DNA of 8,420 nucleotides from an uncultured Planctomycetaceae bacterium (GCA_903885855.1 CAISKG010000169.1:1-8420); one strand, 5' to 3'. Positions 1 through 4,566 are shown, counted from the first letter of the stretch. Numbers and translations are program-made. Notes: generated by a model not told the origin, from the letters alone.

Positions 1-409
1 CGAGATGTTCAAGAAGCTGCTCGAGAAGGGCCAGGCCGGCGACAACGTCGGCTGCCTCCTCCGCGGCGTGGCCCGCGACGGCATCGAGCGCGGCCAGGTG
101 CTCGCCAAGCCGGGGTCGATCAAGCCCCACAAGAAGTTCGAGTGCGAGGTGTACGTGCTGTCGAAGGAGGAGGGTGGCCGTCACACGCCGTTCTTCGCCG
201 GCTACCGCCCGCAGTTCTACTTCCGCACCACCGACGTCACCGGCTCCACCAAGCTCTTGAGCGGCGTGGAGATGGTGTCGCCCGGCGACAACGTGAAGAT
301 GGAAGTCGAGCTGATGGTGCCGATCGCCATGGACGACGGCGTCCGCTTCGCCATCCGCGAGGGGGGCAAGACCGTCGGCTCCGGGGTCGTCACCAAGATC
401 CTCGACTGA
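1..409 (+). CDS. tuf: Elongation factor Tu, C-terminal part (5' end outside window)
   Basis: EF-Tu is the GTPase that carries aminoacyl-tRNA to the ribosomal A site. The reading frame is already open at the window edge (first whole codon at position 2) and ends with TGA at 407-409, so about 135 C-terminal residues of a roughly 395-400-residue protein are present. They cover the end of domain 2 (LLRGVARDGIERGQVLAKPG) and all of domain 3, with the near-invariant motifs GGRHTPFF, GYRPQFYFRTTDVTG, PGDNVKMEVEL and AMDDGVRFAIREGG, ending KTVGSGVVTKILD. The GTPase domain is off-window. Domain 3 contacts the tRNA T stem and is the kirromycin/EF-Ts face. The gene is followed by a strong terminator and then tRNA-Trp, so it probably ends its own transcription unit. 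No frameshift is visible and identification is essentially certain. Confidence 0.98.
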   Translation, partial: EMFKKLLEKGQAGDNVGCLLRGVARDGIERGQVLAKPGSIKPHKKFECEVYVLSKEEGGRHTPFFAGYRPQFYFRTTDVTGSTKLLSGVEMVSPGDNVKMEVELMVPIAMDDGVRFAIREGGKTVGSGVVTKILD

Positions 410-430
410 CCCCCCCTGCGACCGATCGCT

Positions 431-470
431 TCCGGGCGCCGGCGGCCGCCGGCGCCCGGAAGTTGCTTTT
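431..470 (+). terminator. Intrinsic terminator after tuf
   Basis: Positions 431-460 form a perfect 30-bp palindrome of almost pure G/C: the half starting TCCGGGCGCC is mirrored exactly by the half ending GGCGCCCGGA. As RNA it folds into a 13-bp stem with a GGCC loop. It begins 21 nt after the tuf stop codon and is followed by AGTTGCTTTT (461-470), a moderately U-rich tail. Position, stem strength and tail fit a Rho-independent terminator separating tuf from tRNA-Trp and secE. The tail is interrupted by GC, so termination may be partial. Confidence 0.75.
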
Positions 471-542
471 GGCCGCGGAAAAAAGGCCCCGTCATTCCCC
501 TTCCCCGGCCCGTATGGCACAACGGAGTTTTCCCGAACCCAT

Positions 543-615
543 AGGGGCGTAGCTCAACTGGCAGAGCGCTGGTCTCCAAAACCAGAGGTTGCGAGTTCGA
601 TCCCCGCCGCCCCTG
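543..615 (+). tRNA. trnW: tRNA-Trp (anticodon CCA)
   Basis: A full cloverleaf can be drawn. The acceptor stem is AGGGGCG (543-549) with CGCCCCT (608-614) and a G discriminator at 615, as expected for tRNA-Trp. The D arm is GCTC/GAGC (552-555/564-567) with a GG-containing loop. The anticodon stem is CTGGT/ACCAG (569-573/581-585) with loop CTCCAAA, placing anticodon CCA at 576-578. The variable loop is AGGTT and the T loop is TTCGATC (596-602). The T stem GCGAG/CCCGC has one A-C mismatch (594/604). The 3' CCA is not encoded, so it must be added after transcription. A tRNA-Trp between tuf and secE is a conserved arrangement in many bacteria. The next gene, secE, starts 83 nt downstream, so processing from a common precursor is possible. 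Confidence 0.96.
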
Positions 616-682
616 CTCCCACGCCCCCCGTTCCCGACGTCCCACCACACCCCACCCCCCGAACCGGCCCGCAGCCGCCCCC

Positions 683-689
683 GGGGGAG
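683..689 (+). promoter_or_regulatory. secE ribosome binding site
   Basis: The purine run GGGGGAG lies 9 nt before the ATG at 699. It is the only purine-rich stretch in an otherwise C-rich leader and supports that start codon. Confidence 0.6.
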
Positions 690-698
690 CCACCGACC

Positions 699-1178
699 AT
701 GTCCGGCACGCCCGACAATCCGACCGTGTCCAGTTCGCTGGGGCGAGCGCTCCTGAGCGCGTCGCTCTACAAGCGCAACCAGGGGCGCGTCACCCGGCAG
801 GTGACGTTCGGAGCCATCGCGCTGGCATGGTGCCTGGGGGTGTGGCGGCTGTGGCAGGTGCTGCCGGCCTGGACGATGGCCTCCGGCTCGACCGCCGGCC
901 CTGCGGCGACGGATCTGGGTCTTGTGCGGTTCGCGATCCCGCTGGCGATCGCGGCCGCCGGCATCTGGCTCGCCTACCGGCTGGTGAATCTGCCGCGGTT
1001 CGCCGAATTCCTCATCGGCGTCGAGTCGGAGATGGCGAAGGTTTCCTGGCCTTCGCTCGGCGAGGTGGCCCGCAGTTCGCTCGTGGTGATCATCATGATC
1101 TTCGCGCTGGCGTTCATCCTCGCCGCCTACGACCTCTTCTGGTGGTTCATCCTCCGCGCGATCCAGGGCTTCCGCTGA
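699..1178 (+). CDS. secE: Preprotein translocase subunit SecE
   Basis: SecE clamps the SecY channel in the plasma membrane. The 159-residue product has the family signature EMAKVSWPSLGEVARSS at residues 111-127, the amphipathic helix along the cytoplasmic face, followed directly by the conserved transmembrane helix (about 128-151, LVVIIMIFALAFILAAYDLFWWFI). Two further hydrophobic segments lie at about 36-56 and 76-96, giving a three-helix form like that of E. coli rather than the single-helix SecE of many bacteria. The loop at 57-75 is Gly/Ala/Ser/Thr-rich. The start is ATG at 699 with GGGGGAG 9 nt upstream. The gene lies between tRNA-Trp and nusG, its usual place, and nusG begins 38 nt after the stop, so secE and nusG are probably co-transcribed. 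Nothing suggests damage. Confidence 0.95.
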   Translation: MSGTPDNPTVSSSLGRALLSASLYKRNQGRVTRQVTFGAIALAWCLGVWRLWQVLPAWTMASGSTAGPAATDLGLVRFAIPLAIAAAGIWLAYRLVNLPRFAEFLIGVESEMAKVSWPSLGEVARSSLVVIIMIFALAFILAAYDLFWWFILRAIQGFR

Positions 1179-1216
1179 GCCTCCCCCCGCACCCCACCCC
1201 GCCCCTGCCGCACGCC

Positions 1217-1990
1217 ATGTCGCACGACACCACCCCCCACGACGACGTTCCCGCCGACGACCGTCCGGGAGCCGCTCCCGACGACGCCGCCCCGGCGCAC
1301 GCCGCCGATGCCGCGCCGCCGCCGGCCGATGCCGTGGTCGACGATGCGGATGACGACGACGGCACGCCGGCGGAGCTCGCCGATCCGTTCGCCGGCGGCG
1401 ACGACGCCAAGCCGGTGGCGGTTTCGGACGACGACGACGAGGAGGAGGCCCCGGTCGGCGACCGCAAGTGGTACATCCTCAAGGTGCAGAGCAACCGCGA
1501 GGATTCGATCAGCGACGCCCTGCAGCGCCGCATCCGCATGCAGGGGATGGACCGCTTCTTCGGCAAGGTGGTGGTGCCGAAGGAGCAGGTGACGGAGTTC
1601 AAGGGGGGCAAGAAGCGGGTCGTGTCCCGCAAGCTCTACCCGGGCTACATCCTCGTCAACATGCTCCTCAACGACGAGACGTGGTACCTCGTCCGCGAGA
1701 CCGGCGGCATCGGCGACTTCACCGGCTCGGCGGGGCGTCCCAGTCCCATGCTCCAGGCCGACGTCGACAAGCTCCTCAACAAGTCGGCGGTCAAGCCCGA
1801 CGAGGCGCCGCGCTTGAAGATCAACTTCAAGAAGGGCGACCGGGTGAAGATCAACGAGGGAACCTTCGAGAACTTCGAGGGGGAGGTCGAGCAGATCGAC
1901 GAGGCCAACGGCCGCGTCACCGTGATGCTCAGCATCTTCGGCCGCTCCACCCCCGTGGACATCGAATACTGGCAGATCGAAAGCGTGTGA
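1217..1990 (+). CDS. nusG: Transcription termination/antitermination factor NusG with acidic N-terminal extension
   Basis: NusG binds RNA polymerase near the beta and beta' clamp, suppresses pausing, and through its KOW domain contacts Rho or ribosomal S10. From the ATG at 1217 the product has 257 residues, against 181 in E. coli. The NGN domain runs from about residue 84 (KWYILKVQSNRE) through FFGKVVVPKEQVTE and KLYPGYILVNM to about 190. The KOW domain runs from about 204 (FKKGDRVKINEGTFENFEGEV) to the end, with SIFGRSTPVDIEYWQIE. Residues 1-80 are an added low-complexity segment with 26 Asp/Glu, 19 Ala and 12 Pro and only two Lys/Arg. No Shine-Dalgarno sequence precedes the ATG; the spacer is C-rich. 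A GTG at 1415 would give a 191-residue protein closer to the usual length but also lacks an obvious ribosome site, so I prefer the ATG with some doubt. Actinobacterial NusG proteins also carry acidic extensions. Confidence 0.93.
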   Translation: MSHDTTPHDDVPADDRPGAAPDDAAPAHAADAAPPPADAVVDDADDDDGTPAELADPFAGGDDAKPVAVSDDDDEEEAPVGDRKWYILKVQSNREDSISDALQRRIRMQGMDRFFGKVVVPKEQVTEFKGGKKRVVSRKLYPGYILVNMLLNDETWYLVRETGGIGDFTGSAGRPSPMLQADVDKLLNKSAVKPDEAPRLKINFKKGDRVKINEGTFENFEGEVEQIDEANGRVTVMLSIFGRSTPVDIEYWQIESV

Positions 1991-2001
1991 GCGGCGCGTC
2001 T

Positions 2002-2021
2002 GGTCGGGCGATCGCCTGACC
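2002..2021 (+). repeat. Inverted repeat (hairpin) just after nusG
   Basis: GGTCGGGCGATCGCCTGACC is a near-perfect 20-nt palindrome whose only mismatch becomes a G-U pair in RNA (2006/2017). It begins 12 nt after the nusG stop. No U tract follows (GCACGCCC), so it does not look like an intrinsic terminator. It could stabilise the secE-nusG message, be a processing site, or form part of the rplK leader. Confidence 0.5.
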
Positions 2022-2038
2022 GCACGCCCTCCACAGCG

Positions 2039-2071
2039 GCGACCGAAACGACCGTAGCGACCGAAACGACC
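2039..2071 (+). repeat. Short tandem direct repeat in the rplK leader
   Basis: The 15-mer GCGACCGAAACGACC occurs at 2039-2053 and again at 2057-2071, separated by GTA, giving an 18-nt period. It is non-coding, between nusG and rplK. I know of no named element with this sequence. It may be simple local duplication or a repeated protein or RNA contact site. Confidence 0.7.
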
Positions 2072-2124
2072 ATCACGAATCGGACGGCGACGACGGACAG
2101 GACGAGCAGAAGGAATCCAGGGCC

Positions 2125-2550
2125 ATGGCAAAGCAGGTTGTCGGACAGGCGAAGTTCCAGATCCCGGGCGGACAGGCGACGCCGGCCCCGCCGGTGGGCA
2201 CGTCACTGGGCAAATACGGCATCAACCTCGGCCAGTTCGTGCAGCAGTTCAACGACCGCACCCGCGAGGCCGCCGGCATGGCGATCCCGGTCGTGGTCAC
2301 CGTCTACAACGACCGCTCCTTCGAGTTCTACACCAAGAGCCCCCCGGCCGCGGCGCTGCTCAAGAAGGCGGCCGGCCTCGCCAAGGGCTCCGGCGTGCCC
2401 AACAAGGACAAGGTCGGGAAGGTTTCCCAGGCCCAGATCGACGAGATCGTGCGTTTGAAGACCAACGACCTCAACGCCCGCGACGCCGCCCACGCCCGGC
2501 GGATGATCGAAGGCACCGCCCGCAGCATGGGGATCACCGTCGACGGCTGA
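2125..2550 (+). CDS. rplK: Large ribosomal subunit protein L11 (uL11)
   Basis: L11 binds the GTPase-associated region of 23S rRNA at the stalk base and is needed for factor turnover and the stringent-response trigger. The 141-residue product has normal length. The N-terminal domain contains the proline-rich helix ATPAPPVG (18-25). The C-terminal rRNA-binding domain contains TKSPPAAALLKKAAG, KGSGVPNKDKVGKVS and the terminal signature IEGTARSMGI. The segment after PPVG is unusual: TSLGKYGINLGQFVQQFN in place of the common PALGQ.GVNIMEFCKAFN, so Pro26 (E. coli numbering) is Thr. I recall this variant from planctomycete L11 proteins. The start is ATG at 2125, with AGAAGGAA at 2108-2115 as ribosome site. 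The gene is preceded by a 134-nt spacer with a hairpin and a tandem repeat. rplA follows after 67 nt, the usual L11-L1 pair. Confidence 0.97.
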   Translation: MAKQVVGQAKFQIPGGQATPAPPVGTSLGKYGINLGQFVQQFNDRTREAAGMAIPVVVTVYNDRSFEFYTKSPPAAALLKKAAGLAKGSGVPNKDKVGKVSQAQIDEIVRLKTNDLNARDAAHARRMIEGTARSMGITVDG

Positions 2551-2560
2551 TCCCCGCGGT

Positions 2561-2577
2561 GCGGTTTCCCGCTTTTT
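2561..2577 (+). terminator. Possible weak terminator-like hairpin between rplK and rplA
   Basis: GCGG-TTTC-CCGC (2561-2572) is followed directly by five T residues (2573-2577). The stem is only 4 bp, so full termination is unlikely. It could lower or pause readthrough into rplA. Confidence 0.25.
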
Positions 2578-2617
2578 CACCCCTCCCCTTCCCCCGACGA
2601 CTCCCAGGACCGAAGCC

Positions 2618-3298
2618 GTGGCCCTCACGAAGCGCATGAAGGCGATGCTCGCCAAGCTGCCGAAGACCGACGCCCCCCTGCCCATCGCCGAGGCGGTGTC
2701 GATCATCAAGGGCATGCCCCCGACGAAGTTCGACCAGACCGTCGAGATCCACATGCGGCTGGGGATCGACCCCAAGCAGGCCGACCAGATCGTGCGCGGC
2801 TCGCTCGTCCTTCCGCACGGGATCGGCAAGTCGAAGCGCGTGGTCGTGTTCGCGAAGGGCAACCTGGCCGACGAGGCCAAGGCGGCGGGCGCCGAGGAGG
2901 TCGGTGCCGAGGACCTCGCCAAGAAGATCAAGGAGGGCTGGACCGACTTCGACGTCTGCATCGCGGCCCCCGACATGATGGGGCTCGTCGGCCCGCTGGG
3001 GAAGGTGCTCGGGCCCCGCGGCCTCATGCCCAGCCCCCGTGCCGGCACCGTCACCGCCGACCTCCGCAAGACCGTCAGCGAGTACAAGGCGGGCAAGGTC
3101 GAGTTCCGCAACGACCCCACCGGGATCGTGCACGCGGTCGTCGGCAAGATGAGCTTCGATGCCGCCAAGCTCGCCGACAATGTCCGCGCCTTCATCGATC
3201 ACATCGCCTCGCTGCAGCCCAACAGCTGCCGCGGTCAGTACGTGAAGAGCATCTCGATCTCCGCCACCATGACCCCCGGGGTGATGGTCGCCGCCTGA
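2618..3298 (+). CDS. rplA: Large ribosomal subunit protein L1 (uL1)
   Basis: L1 forms the mobile stalk next to the E site and in many bacteria also represses its own rplK-rplA message. The 226-residue product matches the family along its length: N-terminal TKRMKAMLAKL, the strand VEIHMRLGIDPKQADQ (42-57), GSLVLPHGIGK (61-71), the domain II core FDVCIAAPDMMGLVGPLGKVLGPRGLMPSPRAGTVT (111-146, the L1 signature), and domain I return strands ending SISISATMTPGVMV. I chose GTG at 2618 because it gives the expected N-terminus (ALTKRMK) and has AGGAC at 2606-2610; the next in-frame ATG (2636) would cut into the first helix. GTG may limit initiation relative to rplK. The gene lies 67 nt after rplK and 61 nt before rplJ. 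I could not recognise an L1-binding mimic of 23S rRNA in the rplK leader. Confidence 0.97.
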   Translation: MALTKRMKAMLAKLPKTDAPLPIAEAVSIIKGMPPTKFDQTVEIHMRLGIDPKQADQIVRGSLVLPHGIGKSKRVVVFAKGNLADEAKAAGAEEVGAEDLAKKIKEGWTDFDVCIAAPDMMGLVGPLGKVLGPRGLMPSPRAGTVTADLRKTVSEYKAGKVEFRNDPTGIVHAVVGKMSFDAAKLADNVRAFIDHIASLQPNSCRGQYVKSISISATMTPGVMVAA

Positions 3299-3359
3299 GC
3301 GGCCCCCGAGCGATTGTTTCCTTCCTCCCAGCCAGTCGCCCTCCGGGGCCCATGCAGCC

Positions 3360-3911
3360 ATGAGCAAGTTCGTCAAGAATCTCCTCGTCGACGACCTCAA
3401 GGGACGTCTCCGCGACGTCAACGAGGTGATCGTCGTCAGCCTCGGACGCCTCGACGGCACCAAGACCACGACGCTCCGCCAGACGCTGCGCAAAAAGAAG
3501 ATCCACCTCCATCTGATCAAGAACAGCCTCGCCCGCCGGGCCACGCTCGACACGCCCCTGGCGCCGGCGTTCTCGAAGACCGAGGGCATGCTGGCGATCG
3601 CCTGGGGCGGGGAGGACGTCGTCGATCTCGCCAAGGAGCTCGACCGTGTCTCCGGCGTGAAGGACTACGAGGGCTTCGAGGTCCGTGGCGGCGCTCTCGA
3701 CGGCGCCCGCCTGGAGGCGGCCGACGTCAAGAGCGTGGCCAAATGGCCCACCCGTTCCGAACAGCTCTCGATCCTGTCCGGGCAGATTTCGTCCCTCGGG
3801 TCGACGCTCTCCGGCCAGATCCTCGGGGCCGGCGGGACGCTCGCGGGGCAGATCGCCTCCCGGGTCGAAGAGCTCGAAAAGGGAGCGCCGGGAGAGGCTC
3901 CTGCGGCCTGA
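3360..3911 (+). CDS. rplJ: Large ribosomal subunit protein L10 (uL10), stalk base
   Basis: L10 anchors the L12 dimers to the 23S rRNA stalk base. The 183-residue product (E. coli 165) has the N-terminal rRNA-binding domain with MSKFVKNLLVDDLKGRL, VIVVSLGRLDGTKTTTLRQTLRKKKIHLHLIKNSLARRA (23-61) and EGMLAIAWGGEDVVDLAK (75-92). Residues 137-169 make up the L12-binding C-terminal helix and consist of three consecutive 11-residue units, each with the core L-S/A-G-Q-I: SILSGQISSLG, STLSGQILGAG and GTLAGQIASRV. This suggests three L12 dimer sites. A short charged/proline tail follows (EELEKGAPGEAPAA). The start is ATG at 3360, which matches the family N-terminus. The ribosome site is weak (CCGGGG, 3342-3347), and the start overlaps the stop of a three-codon ATG-CAG-CCA-TGA frame. 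rplL follows after an unusually long 192-nt spacer. Confidence 0.95.
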   Translation: MSKFVKNLLVDDLKGRLRDVNEVIVVSLGRLDGTKTTTLRQTLRKKKIHLHLIKNSLARRATLDTPLAPAFSKTEGMLAIAWGGEDVVDLAKELDRVSGVKDYEGFEVRGGALDGARLEAADVKSVAKWPTRSEQLSILSGQISSLGSTLSGQILGAGGTLAGQIASRVEELEKGAPGEAPAA

Positions 3912-3930
3912 AAGCACATTCTGGACCAAA

Positions 3931-3967
3931 ACCACGAGGCGCCCTTCCCAAGGGGCGCTTTCGTGGT
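3931..3967 (+). repeat. Strong 16-bp hairpin in the rplJ-rplL spacer
   Basis: ACCACGA (3931-3937) pairs with TCGTGGT (3961-3967). Inside this, GCGCCCTT (3939-3946) pairs with AGGGGCGC (3951-3958), including one T-G pair. A G-U pair (3938/3960) and one bulged T (3959) join the two stems, and the loop is CCCA. No U tract follows, so it is not a standard terminator. It starts 20 nt after the rplJ stop. Possible roles are an RNase processing site, 3'-end protection of the upstream message, or control of the downstream leader ORF, whose AAGGGG ribosome-site-like stretch (3950-3955) lies inside the stem. Confidence 0.7.
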
Positions 3968-4003
3968 ATGACTAGGGGTTCCCCATTCCCCGGCCGCCGC
4001 TGA
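3968..4003 (+). CDS. Candidate 11-codon leader peptide upstream of rplL
   Basis: ATG at 3968 opens an 11-codon frame, MTRGSPFPGRR, ending TGA at 4001-4003. It begins directly after the 16-bp hairpin and runs through the first strand (3990-3999) of the alternative helices that lead to the terminator-like stem before rplL. A translating ribosome would therefore cover that strand. The only ribosome-site-like sequence, AAGGGG at 3950-3955, is buried in the hairpin. An ORF this short is expected by chance, so the call rests on position alone. Confidence 0.2.
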   Translation: MTRGSPFPGRR

Positions 4004-4083
4004 CGGACGTCTCCCTCCGCGACGGCGGCCCGGACCGACCACCCAAGACTCATCCGACGGCACCGCCGTCGGTCTTATTTCTG
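3990..4083 (+). promoter_or_regulatory. Putative transcription attenuator (alternative helices and terminator) upstream of rplL
   Basis: Three mutually exclusive helices can be drawn. Helix 1: 3992-3999 (GGCCGCCG) pairs with 4023-4030 (CGGCGGCC), extended past a bulge by CC 3990-3991 with GG 4032-4033. Helix 2: 4020-4028 (CGACGGCGG) pairs with 4063-4071 (CCGCCGTCG), 9 perfect bp. Helix 3: 4054-4061 (CCGACGGC) pairs with 4065-4072 (GCCGTCGG) around an ACC loop and is followed by TCTTATTTCT, the features of an intrinsic terminator. Helix 2 blocks both others, so helix 1 would favour termination and helix 2 readthrough into rplL. This is inference from complementarity; GC-rich DNA yields chance helices. 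Confidence 0.45.
4054..4082 (+). terminator. Terminator-like hairpin 21 nt before rplL
   Basis: A perfect 8-bp GC stem (4054-4061 with 4065-4072) with a 3-nt ACC loop is followed by TCTTATTTCT (4073-4082, seven T of ten). Its place between co-directional rplJ and rplL, immediately before the rplL ribosome site, implies conditional or partial rather than full termination, unless rplL has its own start site that I cannot place. Confidence 0.6.
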
Positions 4084-4103
4084 AACGGAAAGGATCTCGA
4101 GCG

Positions 4104-4529
4104 ATGGCAACGGCTGAAGCGACGCGTGAGTTCAGCAAGGAGACGAAGGATCTCGGGGACAAGATCGTGGCCCTGACCCTCAAGGCCGCGAAGGAGCTCT
4201 CCGATTACCTCGACGAGGTCCACGGGATCAAGCCGGCGGCCGGCGGGGCCGTCGTGATGGCGGCTCCGGGTGGTGGCGGTGCCGCGGGCGGCGCTGCTGA
4301 AGCGGCCGCCGAGAAGACCGAATTCGACGTCGTGCTCGAGAGTTTCCCGGCCGACGCGAAGATCGGGATCATCAAGGTGGTCCGTGCCGCCACGGGTCTG
4401 GGCCTGAAGGAGGCCAAGGACCTCGTCGAAGGGGCTCCCGCCAAGGTCAAGGAGGGCATCTCCAAGGCCGACGCCGAGAAGCTCAAGAAGGAGCTCGAGG
4501 AGGCCAAGGCGAAGGTCGCTGTCAAGTGA
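4104..4529 (+). CDS. rplL: Large ribosomal subunit protein L7/L12 (bL12)
   Basis: L12 forms the multi-copy flexible stalk that recruits EF-Tu, EF-G, IF2 and release factors. The 141-residue product (E. coli 121) has the three expected parts. Residues 1-43 are an N-terminal dimerisation and L10-binding region with charged helices (EFSKETKDLGDK, LKAAKELSDYLDEV). Residues 44-69 are a Gly/Ala hinge containing GGGGAAGGAAEAAA. From KTEFDVVL at 71 comes the C-terminal domain with IGIIKVVRAATGLGLKEAKDLVEGAP (87-112), the factor-contact helices, ending KLKKELEEAKAKVAVK. The C-terminal domain is close to the E. coli sequence; the N-terminal domain is not, and resembles what I recall of planctomycete L12. 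The start is ATG at 4104 with GGAAAGGA at 4087-4094. A structured 192-nt spacer with a terminator-like hairpin precedes it, suggesting regulation separate from rplJ. Confidence 0.97.
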   Translation: MATAEATREFSKETKDLGDKIVALTLKAAKELSDYLDEVHGIKPAAGGAVVMAAPGGGGAAGGAAEAAAEKTEFDVVLESFPADAKIGIIKVVRAATGLGLKEAKDLVEGAPAKVKEGISKADAEKLKKELEEAKAKVAVK

Positions 4530-4566
4530 TCTTCCGCCTCGGCGGCAACGGAGGCCTCCGGGAGAC

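Noticed and set aside
461..542. A dedicated promoter for tRNA-Trp (TATGGC near 513)
   Set aside because: Only three of six -10 positions match and there is no -35 at the right distance (CGTCAT). The A-run at 479-484 alone does not make a promoter.
2203..3634. Long minus-strand frames opposite rplK, rplA and rplJ
   Set aside because: Antisense shadows of GC-rich ribosomal protein genes; no ribosome site or family resemblance.
3945..3973. TATGAC at 3967-3972 as a -10 box for a private rplL promoter
   Set aside because: The -35 counterpart (TTCCCA, 3945-3950) is poor, and both elements lie within or beside the strong hairpin, which explains the sequence better. A start here would still have to pass the terminator-like stem.
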